Position numbers and translations under genes: made by a program. DNA of 18,568 nt from positions 1 to 18,568 of the forward strand of contig CANRZQ010000021.1 of NCBI GenBank assembly GCA_947644475.1, read 5' to 3'. This document shows positions 1-6,137 of the stretch, piece by piece. This stretch comes from an uncultured Muribaculaceae bacterium. GTDB lineage: Bacteria; Bacteroidota; Bacteroidia; Bacteroidales; Muribaculaceae. The notes beneath the pieces were generated by a model that was not told the DNA's origin, did no database searches, and saw only the letters and a program-made list of their open reading frames with translations. Each line of letters starts with the position of its first letter. The first letter of the stretch is position 1.

Positions 1-251
1 TCGCCGGCGTCGACCCCGTGGCCGTTGAAGACATCCAGATTATAATCCATAAACTAAAACAAAAAAACATCGGCATCCTCATCACCGACCACAACGCCCC
101 CGAGACCCTCAACATCACCGACCGCGCCTACCTCCTTTTCGAAGGGCGAATCCTCTTCCAGGGCACGTCCGAAGAACTCGCGCAAAACCCCACCGTGCGC
201 GAAAAATACCTCGGCCGCAACTTCGAATTCCGCCGCAAACAGTTTATTTGA
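1..251 (+). CDS. lptB: LPS export ABC transporter ATP-binding protein, C-terminal fragment
   Basis: Only the last 83 or so codons are present; the reading frame is open from the window edge and stops at a TGA at 249-251. The visible part begins just after Walker B, with the D-loop-like AGVDPVAVEDIQ. Next come ILITDH, carrying the H-loop histidine, then the LLFEGRILFQG strand pair and a tail ending YLGRNFEFRRKQFI. This is the standard layout of the end of LptB, the cytoplasmic ATPase that powers lipopolysaccharide transport by LptFG/LptC. The AGVDP...VREKYLG pattern is typical of LptB rather than of other ABC ATPases. Walker A and the signature motif lie outside the window, so the assignment rests on the C-terminal third. 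The gene is probably separate from the following tRNA, which has its own promoter. Confidence 0.85.
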   Translation, partial: AGVDPVAVEDIQIIIHKLKQKNIGILITDHNAPETLNITDRAYLLFEGRILFQGTSEELAQNPTVREKYLGRNFEFRRKQFI

Positions 252-282
252 CCACATTTTTTTGTTAAAATATGTTAATACA

Positions 283-314
283 TTTGCATATCTCAAAAAA
301 GGTTCATACCTTTG
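283..314 (+). promoter_or_regulatory. Bacteroidales-type promoter for the tRNA gene
   Basis: A TTTG at 283-286 and TACCTTTG at 307-314 are separated by 20 nt. This matches the Bacteroides -33 (TTTG) and -7 (TAnnTTTG) consensus. Transcription would start around 320, a few bases before the tRNA at 329. A second -7-like box, TACATTTG at 279-286, lies upstream, and its TTTG doubles as the -33 box of the main promoter. Confidence 0.7.
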
Positions 315-328
315 CACACGTAAAACAT

Positions 329-400
<72 letters not shown>

Positions 401-405
401 CAAAG

Positions 406-439
406 AAAAATGCTGATGAAAATTCATCAGCATTTTTTT
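406..439 (+). terminator. Rho-independent terminator after tRNA-fMet
   Basis: A perfect stem TGCTGATGA (411-419) / TCATCAGCA (424-432) with a 4-nt loop is preceded by an A-run and followed by seven Ts. It begins 6-11 nt after the tRNA 3' end. The A-run/T-run symmetry would also let it work on the minus strand. Confidence 0.9.
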
Positions 440-465
440 ATTTTAGGAACACAGACCGCGAAGCA

Positions 466-481
466 CTTTGCCCCGGCAAAG
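466..481. repeat. Short palindrome in the post-tRNA intergenic region
   Basis: CTTTGCC (466-472) and GGCAAAG (475-481) form a 7-bp perfect stem around CC. It lies just after the sequence TAGGAACACAG (444-454), whose head resembles the start of the palindromic element at 4407-4478. Confidence 0.5.
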
Positions 482-575
482 GACTCTCCGGATTTTGAAA
501 AACAAACGGAAGCGTGTATCAAAAAGTTGCTTACCAGGCACAAGTTTTGATTACGGTGCATAATTGATTAAAACA

Positions 576-731
576 GGTAGACCGCAACGCGGTCGAATAC
601 GGTAGGCACGGGCGAAAGCCCGTGTTTCTAACGCATCACGGAGGTTCGACTGCGGCCGCAGTCGAATAACATCACCTCATCATAACATGGGCTTGAGCCC
701 ATGCCTACCATATTAAGCGGCCCTGCCGCTT
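576..731. repeat. Cluster of five REP-like palindromes
   Basis: Five consecutive hairpins occupy this stretch. They are GACCGC/GCGGTC (580-594), CACGGGC-GAAA-GCCCGTG (607-624), a perfect 22-bp palindrome centred between 655 and 656 (645-666), CATGGGC-TTGA-GCCCATG (686-703) and AAGCGG-CCCTG-CCGCTT (715-731). The second and fourth are also bracketed by a larger inverted repeat: 601-613 and 697-709 are reverse complements with one mismatch. No T-run follows any of them and no credible ORF covers them, so they look like dispersed extragenic palindromes rather than terminators. Confidence 0.75.
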
Positions 732-907
732 CTGCCGTAAATACATGCTCCGTAAATTCGGCTTGACCCACATCTCAAATAAATCTGTCGAATCGCCACG
801 CTATTCCATGCATTGCCTTTTCGTCTTGCGCCATTTAGCCGTGTGTCTATACACCGTTGATAAATCAGAAGATAAAAAAACGCTATCCCGGCGTGGCTTT
901 CGCCACC
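732..907. other. Intergenic stretch without a recognised gene
   Basis: I see no gene here. ORFs that cross it have no recognisable motifs and overlap either the palindromes on one side or the acyltransferase gene on the other. The only structure is the small hairpin at 893-906, described separately. Confidence 0.5.
874..906 (-). terminator. Possible terminator of the acyltransferase gene
   Basis: Read on the minus strand, GTGGC-GAAA-GCCAC (906-893) lies just past the acyltransferase stop and is followed by a run of seven Ts (880-874). The T-run begins about 12 nt beyond the stem, which is far for a classical intrinsic terminator, so this is a weak call. Confidence 0.35.
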
Positions 908-1903
908 TTACGACACTGCCTTCTGCCTTTCCGGCCGAGGCGTCCTCCCCACCGCACGGGGCATGTATTTATTTATAAACATGACTGTGGGCACAAGAAA
1001 CAGGATGGTAATCACAGTCATGACAAACGCCCATATTCCGTCGACATGTTGGAAAATTTTAAACTGCATGCGTCCAACAGGGATAAGGATAAATAAATGA
1101 GTGCAGAGAATCGCCAATGTGTTCACACCGAAAAATTCAAGCCATTTCGTACCCGGAATATCCTCAAGCAGCGATGCCACGGCAACAAGGACGAAGCACC
1201 AAACGATGTAAAAAGTGTTGGTGGCCATTCGGCTTTCTAAATAATAATCAATCAAGAACATCACAGCAATACCGGCAACAATTATAAACAAAGAGTTTCG
1301 CCTGTCCTTCACCAATCTAAATATTGTGCCCGCGGCGATGTTTCCTATTCCGAAATAGAGAGTCCAGCAAACGGCATTATTTATCATGAATGGCGAGGAG
1401 ACTTCACTTAAAAAATCCCAAAACAGCGATATTGCAAAAAGGAGGGCGGCTTTAGTCCATAACGGCAATTTATAAACAAACCAATAGAACAACTGAACCC
1501 AGAACAGGCACAAAATAAACCATAATGATACATTTGAGCATAAGTAGTCGGACCGCCCAACTACCTTAAACATATCAAAAAAACCACTCCATCTAACCGT
1601 ACTCAACGAGTGATAATTCCATAACTGAACGCCTACCCAAAATATATTCGAAAGCAAGAAGAAAACCAGAAAAGGGATTAGCAGTGAACATGCTTTGTGT
1701 CTTACAAAATCAACAAACCCCTTGGGCTTGAAGAAGAAGCCGGAAAGAAAAAAGAAGATTGTATTGACATGATTCGGTGTCCACCATTCGGGACGGCCCG
1801 GGGCGTGCACAAATATCACGCCAAGAATCAAAGCCCCTTTCAGCAAGTCGACCCATCTCACACGTTTTTTGCCTTTGTCATTTGTGGATATACGACATTC
1901 CAT
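908..1903 (-). CDS. Membrane-bound acyltransferase family 3 protein
   Basis: This 331-residue, highly hydrophobic protein fits the acyltransferase-3 family of integral membrane enzymes, which move acyl (often acetyl) groups onto sugars of surface polysaccharides. After a basic start, the diagnostic N-terminal block is RVRWVDLLKGALILGVIFVH: Arg14/Arg16, Asp19 and the putative catalytic His33 at the end of TM1. It is followed by FFFLSGFFFKPKG (about 50-62), the usual TM2 signature. About ten membrane spans follow and the C-terminus is basic. The length is normal for the family. The acceptor cannot be told. By eye the gene is more AT-rich than hisS and the array genes. It stands alone between repeat-rich gaps, which fits late acquisition. 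Confidence 0.85.
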   Translation of the reverse strand: MECRISTNDKGKKRVRWVDLLKGALILGVIFVHAPGRPEWWTPNHVNTIFFFLSGFFFKPKGFVDFVRHKACSLLIPFLVFFLLSNIFWVGVQLWNYHSLSTVRWSGFFDMFKVVGRSDYLCSNVSLWFILCLFWVQLFYWFVYKLPLWTKAALLFAISLFWDFLSEVSSPFMINNAVCWTLYFGIGNIAAGTIFRLVKDRRNSLFIIVAGIAVMFLIDYYLESRMATNTFYIVWCFVLVAVASLLEDIPGTKWLEFFGVNTLAILCTHLFILIPVGRMQFKIFQHVDGIWAFVMTVITILFLVPTVMFINKYMPRAVGRTPRPERQKAVS

Positions 1904-2004
1904 ATTGCGAATTGAATAACCGGCACTTCGCTTTTGCCCATCAATATTTTCGAGTATTTGGCGATTTCAGAAGCAACGAACTAAACTAAATCCTTTTTTA
2001 ACCT

Positions 2005-2037
2005 CGTTGGATTCCTCCCAACGGGCATACAAAATTA
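2005..2037 (-). promoter_or_regulatory. Candidate promoter and 5' leader hairpin for the acyltransferase gene
   Basis: On the minus strand TAATTTTG (2037-2030) fits the TAnnTTTG -7 box. No clear TTTG is seen about 20 nt upstream. The predicted start falls near 2023, where a stem CGTTGG/CCAACG (2023-2018 with 2010-2005, loop of 7) would form at the very 5' end of a leader of roughly 120 nt. Confidence 0.4.
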
Positions 2038-2040
2038 GCT

Positions 2041-2345
2041 ATTTTTTTTGAAAGCGCTCCTTTGACAGGTTGATTATTCCCTCCGAAGCGCCAGAATAGC
2101 GTTTCTAATCAAAGTTTCGCATGGATACACATCCGGGCCAAAAGCGATTCTGCATAGCCACGGAAACGCCGTGCCGCTTTATGTTAGGCTTTGCCTCCAT
2201 TCCCGGATACCATCTTGAAGCGCATACGCGCTTCTGCTTTATGGCGACAACTTATTTAAACCGCATTGCACGAGCCGTGCGTCCATACCGGTTGTATTTT
2301 GAAACACCTCCTTCTTCCTGCGCAAAAAAAGATATTCACGGGAAT
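2041..2345. other. Intergenic region with four small hairpins
   Basis: I see no convincing gene. Hairpins occur at 2085-2105 (GAAGCGC with GCGTTTC, one G-U pair), 2159-2173 (CACGG/CCGTG), 2217-2234 (GAAGCGC-ATAC-GCGCTTC) and 2268-2280 (GCACG/CGTGC). The second and third are each followed after 1-2 nt by the same octamer GCTTTATG (2176-2183 and 2236-2243), 60 nt apart. This suggests two diverged copies of one palindromic unit. Confidence 0.5.
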
Positions 2346-2376
2346 TTCCGTTTGTGCCGATTTTTTCTTATCTTTG
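2345..2376 (+). promoter_or_regulatory. Candidate promoter of the hisS transcript
   Basis: TATCTTTG at 2369-2376 matches the TAnnTTTG -7 box. Upstream, TTTC at 2345-2348 has the usual 20-nt spacing, while a perfect TTTG at 2351-2354 is only 14 nt away. A start near 2383 would leave a leader of about 40 nt before the hisS ATG. Confidence 0.55.
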
Positions 2377-2424
2377 CCGATTGATTAATGAATAAACAAA
2401 TCCGACAACCAGCATAACAAAAAA

Positions 2425-3786
2425 ATGGCCCAGAAACCATCCATTCCAAAAGGCACGCGCGATTTCTCTCCCGTGGAGATGTCCCGACGCAACTATATCT
2501 TCGACACCATACGCCGTGTGTTCTACCTCTTCGGATACCAGCCTATCGAAACCCCGTCGATGGAAAATCTTTCCACGCTGATGGGCAAATACGGAGAAGA
2601 AGGCGACAAACTGCTATTCAAGGTGCTTAATTCGGGCAATTTCCTCCAAGGAGTCGACCCCGCCCTCCTCTCGGAAGACAATTATACAAAAGCAGCCCCG
2701 AAAATATGCGAGAAAGGTCTGCGCTACGACCTTACAGTGCCTTTCGCCCGTTATGTGGTGCAGCACCGTGCTGAGGTGCAGATGCCTTTCAAACGCTTCC
2801 AGATTCAGCCCGTATGGCGTGCCGACCGTCCGCAAAAAGGCCGCTACCGCGAGTTCTACCAATGCGACGCCGATGTGGTGGGTTCCGACTCACTTCTCAA
2901 CGAGGTTGAACTCCTGCGCATGATCGACGAGGTGTTCTGCCGCCTGGGAGTGCGTGTGGCCATAAAACTCAACAACAGGAAAGTGCTCGCCGGCATCGCC
3001 GAACTCGTAGGCGCCCCCGACAAACTTGTCGACATAACCGTGGCTATTGACAAAATCGACAAAATCGGCCTCGACAAGGTGAATGAGGAACTCGCCGAAC
3101 GCGGGCTCTCTGCCGATGCGATAGCCGCCCTCGCTCCTATCCTTCAAATCGACGGCTCCCTTGCCGAACGTCTCGACAAAATCGGCACAATCCTCGCCGG
3201 TAGCGAGATTGGCCGCGCAGGCGTCGACGAACTCCGCTTTGTCACCGAAACCGTGACTCGCCTTGGCCTCAAAGCCGAACTCGACCTGGATGTGTCGCTC
3301 GCGCGTGGCCTTAATTACTACACCGGCTGCATCATCGAGGTAAAGGCTCTCGATTTCGCCATCGGCTCTATATCCGGAGGCGGCCGCTACGACAATCTCA
3401 CCGGCGTGTTCGGCCTCCCCGGCCTGTCGGGTGTGGGCGTATCGTTCGGCGCCGACCGAATCTACGACGTGCTCCTCGGCCTCAACCTCTTCCCCGAGAG
3501 CATAGGCGCGAGCGTACAGGTTATATTCCTCAATCTTGGAGCCAACGAAGCCGTGGCTTCTCTCAAAGCAGTGGAGACCCTCCGCGCTGCCGGCATCGCC
3601 GCCGAACTCTACCCCGACGCGGCAAAAATGAAAAAACAGATGGCATATGCCAATTCACTTGCCATCCCGTATGTCGGCATTATCGGCGAACAGGAACTCG
3701 CCGACGGCACAGTCACAATAAAAAATATGCAATCCGGCGAACAGCAGTCGATTCCCGTCGCCGACATAGTAAACGCAGTGAAATAA
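2425..3786 (+). CDS. hisS: Histidyl-tRNA synthetase
   Basis: The 453-residue class II synthetase charges tRNA-His with histidine in the cytoplasm. All family landmarks are visible. Motif 1 opens with KGTRDFSP (9-16). The histidine/ATP pocket includes RYDLTVPFARY (100-110). The motif 2 region QPVWRADRPQKGRYREFYQ (128-146) carries the class II arginine, and the HisRS-specific ARGLNYYTG is at 293-301. Motif 3 runs from SGGGRYDNL (317-325) to GADRIYDVL. The rest is the C-terminal anticodon-binding domain. An insertion-like stretch around 68-97 precedes the pocket. The length is normal. The start is fixed by KPSIPKGTRDF lying close to the ATG. The next gene begins 9 nt after the stop, so co-transcription is likely. 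Confidence 0.97.
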   Translation: MAQKPSIPKGTRDFSPVEMSRRNYIFDTIRRVFYLFGYQPIETPSMENLSTLMGKYGEEGDKLLFKVLNSGNFLQGVDPALLSEDNYTKAAPKICEKGLRYDLTVPFARYVVQHRAEVQMPFKRFQIQPVWRADRPQKGRYREFYQCDADVVGSDSLLNEVELLRMIDEVFCRLGVRVAIKLNNRKVLAGIAELVGAPDKLVDITVAIDKIDKIGLDKVNEELAERGLSADAIAALAPILQIDGSLAERLDKIGTILAGSEIGRAGVDELRFVTETVTRLGLKAELDLDVSLARGLNYYTGCIIEVKALDFAIGSISGGGRYDNLTGVFGLPGLSGVGVSFGADRIYDVLLGLNLFPESIGASVQVIFLNLGANEAVASLKAVETLRAAGIAAELYPDAAKMKKQMAYANSLAIPYVGIIGEQELADGTVTIKNMQSGEQQSIPVADIVNAVK

Positions 3787-3795
3787 TCCTCGAAA

Positions 3796-4404
3796 ATGAA
3801 AAAACTTCTTCTTACCATCATAGCCTTGATGGCTGTCGTGGCGGCCAACGCCGAATTCCGTTACGCCGGAATTGCAGGCCCCACCCTCACCACCCTCTCT
3901 TTCAAGCAAGACCTCGTGACCGTGAGCCAGACTCCCGGATTCCAGGCCGGCATACAGGGCGAGATGATGTTCCCGGGCATAGGTTTCGGCCTCGACCTCG
4001 GCCTTATCTACAACATGGCCGGCGCAAAAGTAAACCTCGGCGAGAAACTCATCTGGCAATCGCAAGGCTACGGCGACGAGCGTCTGATGCTGCACCAGAT
4101 CAACATCCCCTTCCACCTCCGTTTCAAATACACACGTCTCGGCGGCCTTGAAGATTATTTCGCTCCTTTTGTCTACGGCGGTCCCGACTTTTCTATTCTT
4201 GTCGGACACTCCAAATGCGACGCCGTGAAATTTGCCGGTGGCGACCTCGGCATCACAGCCGGCCTCGGTTTCGAACTCTGGCGCAACTGGCAAGTGTCGG
4301 CCTCATACACCTGGGGCATGACATATGCTCTGAAAACAAAACTCCTGCAAGATTTCTCAGCGCGCAACCGCCAATGGACCCTGCGCGTGGCTTATTTCTT
4401 CTAA
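3796..4404 (+). CDS. Outer-membrane beta-barrel protein (porin-family/PorT-like)
   Basis: This 202-residue protein has a clear signal peptide: MKK, a hydrophobic core, and cleavage probably after ANA at residue 20. The mature part alternates polar and hydrophobic residues with many aromatic and glycine positions, including FRYAGIAGPTLTTLSF near the start and repeated Y/F-G strands. It ends in an aromatic strand, RVAYFF, with the terminal phenylalanine typical of barrels recognised by BamA. This fits the small Bacteroidetes outer-membrane barrel families (OMP_b-brl type). Its role is not known. It starts 9 nt after hisS and is probably read from the same promoter. The functional link to hisS looks incidental. 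Confidence 0.8.
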   Translation: MKKLLLTIIALMAVVAANAEFRYAGIAGPTLTTLSFKQDLVTVSQTPGFQAGIQGEMMFPGIGFGLDLGLIYNMAGAKVNLGEKLIWQSQGYGDERLMLHQINIPFHLRFKYTRLGGLEDYFAPFVYGGPDFSILVGHSKCDAVKFAGGDLGITAGLGFELWRNWQVSASYTWGMTYALKTKLLQDFSARNRQWTLRVAYFF

Positions 4405-4406
4405 TT

Positions 4407-4478
4407 CAGGAACACATAATGCAGGAACACAAGCCTCCGGCTTGTGGGATATTCCACAAGCCGGAGGCTTGTGTTCCT
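4407..4478. repeat. 25-bp perfect inverted repeat with a duplicated head
   Basis: 4423-4447 and 4454-4478 are exact reverse complements around a 6-nt spacer. Each arm contains its own smaller palindrome, CACAAGCC/GGCTTGTG (4428-4446 on the left), so it can fold either as one long hairpin or as a pair of small ones. A partial extra copy of the head, CAGGAACACA, sits at 4407-4416, 15 nt before the one at 4422-4431. No T-run follows. It may attenuate read-through into the membrane-protein array, or be a head-to-head pair of dispersed repeats. Confidence 0.85.
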
Positions 4479-4499
4479 ACAAACTAAAACAATCATCCC

Positions 4500-6137
4500 A
4501 TGAACCTGAAATCACGCATAGCCAACTCCTCTCCGGTCTCAATCCTGTTGCTTGCACTGCTTGTGGTCGCGGCCGTGCCGGGATTCCGATTCATGACAAT
4601 GGTGCTCAGCATCACCGACGAGCCTTATCAAGCCCTCAACGCCATGACCCCGGCATGCCAGCCGTTCGCACCGCTTTCGGCATGGCTGATTCACGCTTTC
4701 GGGGAAATTGCCGGTTACAATCTGCTCGACATACGCATATTCGCCTGGTCGTGGCAGGTGCTTGGGGTGCTGCTCGGCATCGTGGCTGCATACATGCTCA
4801 GCCGCAAATTGAACCTATCGCTCGCCGCAGGCGTGGTGGCTATGCTCACCCTCTCGCTGTGCCACTACGGCGAAAGGTATGCCGGCTGGTCGACATTCTC
4901 GGCCACATCCATGCCGCTGGTATTCATATCATTAATCTGCTACATGCGCCGCCCCGAGGCAGCAACAGCCGCCTCGGTGGGGCTCGCCTGCTCATTTGCC
5001 ACCCTGCTGCGCCTCCCGTCGGTGGCATGCATTGTAGTTGTGGCTGCCGTGCTTATATTCTACCGGCCCGGCTTCACACTCACCCGCCGTCAACGCGCTG
5101 TCCACGGCGGCATCATGGCCGGTGCCTTCCTGGCCTCGGCTCTGCTTGTGCTCATCCTCATCTATGGCTCGCTGCCGCAATTTTTCTCGGCCATTGCCGA
5201 AAACCGCATCGGCTCACATGGGCTCAGGGATATGGTCAGCAGCCTTATAACGCTGTCAAAGCCGACATTCACCATTTTCTTCGTCATAATGGGCATTGCA
5301 GGATTCGTCGCGGTCATATTCCGCGATATCCGTCGTCACATTGTCCGTCTAATGGCGGTGGTGGGGCTTCTCATCATATCCTACTATGCCCTCCGCGTCG
5401 TGATGCAATTCGAATTTGCACGCGCAATCCTGAAAGTATCGTTCCTCACCCTTGCAGGAAGCCTGCTGTATATCCGCCGGCATCAGCCAATGGACTTGCT
5501 CCACACCGCACTGTGGGCCATGGCAGGGCTGTCGCTGTCGGCCGCCGTGGGGAGCAATATGACACTGCTCGAGACTGTCGTGTTCCCGTTCGTGCCGGCA
5601 ATCCTGATTTTCACGCGGCCCTGCCTTTCCGACAATGTCCTTAAATACACATTTGTCATTGCCGGAATCATCTCATGCTGGTTCACTTTCCGTATAAATC
5701 AGCGGGAGACCAACAACCACCTCACCTACCCCGTCGCTGTCCACGGCAACCCCATGGTAGAGGGAATTGAGGCCACGGCCGAATGTGGCTTGCCGGTACA
5801 GAAAGCCATCGACATATTCACGCCATTCATCGCCGACTCGGCCTACAACTGCTTTGTGGTGCGTGACAACAGCGAATACGCCTACGAATATATGTTTGGC
5901 CGACGCAACCCCATCCTGCCCCACTACTGGGACACGCTCCCGCTAATGGACGTGGAAGAATACGCCCGCGGCGTGCGACACATGCTCGACACAGCCAAGG
6001 CTCCGGCTGCCGTGTTGCTCGTTTCGTCGCGCGGCTCGCGTAAAAAAGAGCCGGAACTAATCTCCGACATGAAACGCCGCTACCGCACAGTCCACTCCGA
6101 CACCACTTTCACAATCGTTGTCAAGGACCGGCAATGA
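4500..6137 (+). CDS. Array gene 1: polytopic membrane protein, probable GT-C glycosyltransferase
   Basis: First of five tandem paralogues (545 residues). A short basic N-terminus leads into TM1 (about 14-36), then an extracytoplasmic loop with SITDEPYQ (Asp40-Glu41) and APLSAW (57-62), and Arg79 before the next membrane span. An acidic pair in the first outer loop is the hallmark of GT-C glycosyltransferases, which use polyprenyl-phosphate sugars. RLPS (171-174) and IYGS (221-224) recur in all paralogues. Roughly ten to twelve spans are followed by a soluble tail from about residue 400, with EYMF near 463 and RYRTVHSDTTFTIVVKD at the end. It differs from the others in having WS (130-131) where they have WD. 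The start lies 21 nt after the inverted repeat. No promoter box is evident. The membrane protein call is firm; the enzyme class is inferred. Confidence 0.6.
   Translation: MNLKSRIANSSPVSILLLALLVVAAVPGFRFMTMVLSITDEPYQALNAMTPACQPFAPLSAWLIHAFGEIAGYNLLDIRIFAWSWQVLGVLLGIVAAYMLSRKLNLSLAAGVVAMLTLSLCHYGERYAGWSTFSATSMPLVFISLICYMRRPEAATAASVGLACSFATLLRLPSVACIVVVAAVLIFYRPGFTLTRRQRAVHGGIMAGAFLASALLVLILIYGSLPQFFSAIAENRIGSHGLRDMVSSLITLSKPTFTIFFVIMGIAGFVAVIFRDIRRHIVRLMAVVGLLIISYYALRVVMQFEFARAILKVSFLTLAGSLLYIRRHQPMDLLHTALWAMAGLSLSAAVGSNMTLLETVVFPFVPAILIFTRPCLSDNVLKYTFVIAGIISCWFTFRINQRETNNHLTYPVAVHGNPMVEGIEATAECGLPVQKAIDIFTPFIADSAYNCFVVRDNSEYAYEYMFGRRNPILPHYWDTLPLMDVEEYARGVRHMLDTAKAPAAVLLVSSRGSRKKEPELISDMKRRYRTVHSDTTFTIVVKDRQ

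Noticed and set aside
576..731. CRISPR array
   Set aside because: The palindromes differ in sequence and spacing, there are no uniform repeats or spacers, and no cas gene is in the window.
745..1096. Two small plus-strand frames of 77 and 79 codons
   Set aside because: They run antisense into the acyltransferase gene and show no motif.
2121..2384. 87-codon frame before hisS
   Set aside because: It covers the hairpin-rich gap and runs through the hisS -7 box. Its composition is unlike a real protein and no ribosome-binding context was seen.
3655..4293. 212-codon minus-strand frame across the hisS end and the barrel gene
   Set aside because: It crosses two well-supported plus-strand genes, has no recognisable motifs and no promoter box.
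4442..5644. 400-codon open frame overlapping array gene 1
   Set aside because: It lies in another frame of a clearly related five-gene family. Its translation is rich in Arg, His, Pro and Cys without motifs, and the paralogous alignment supports the 4500 frame only.
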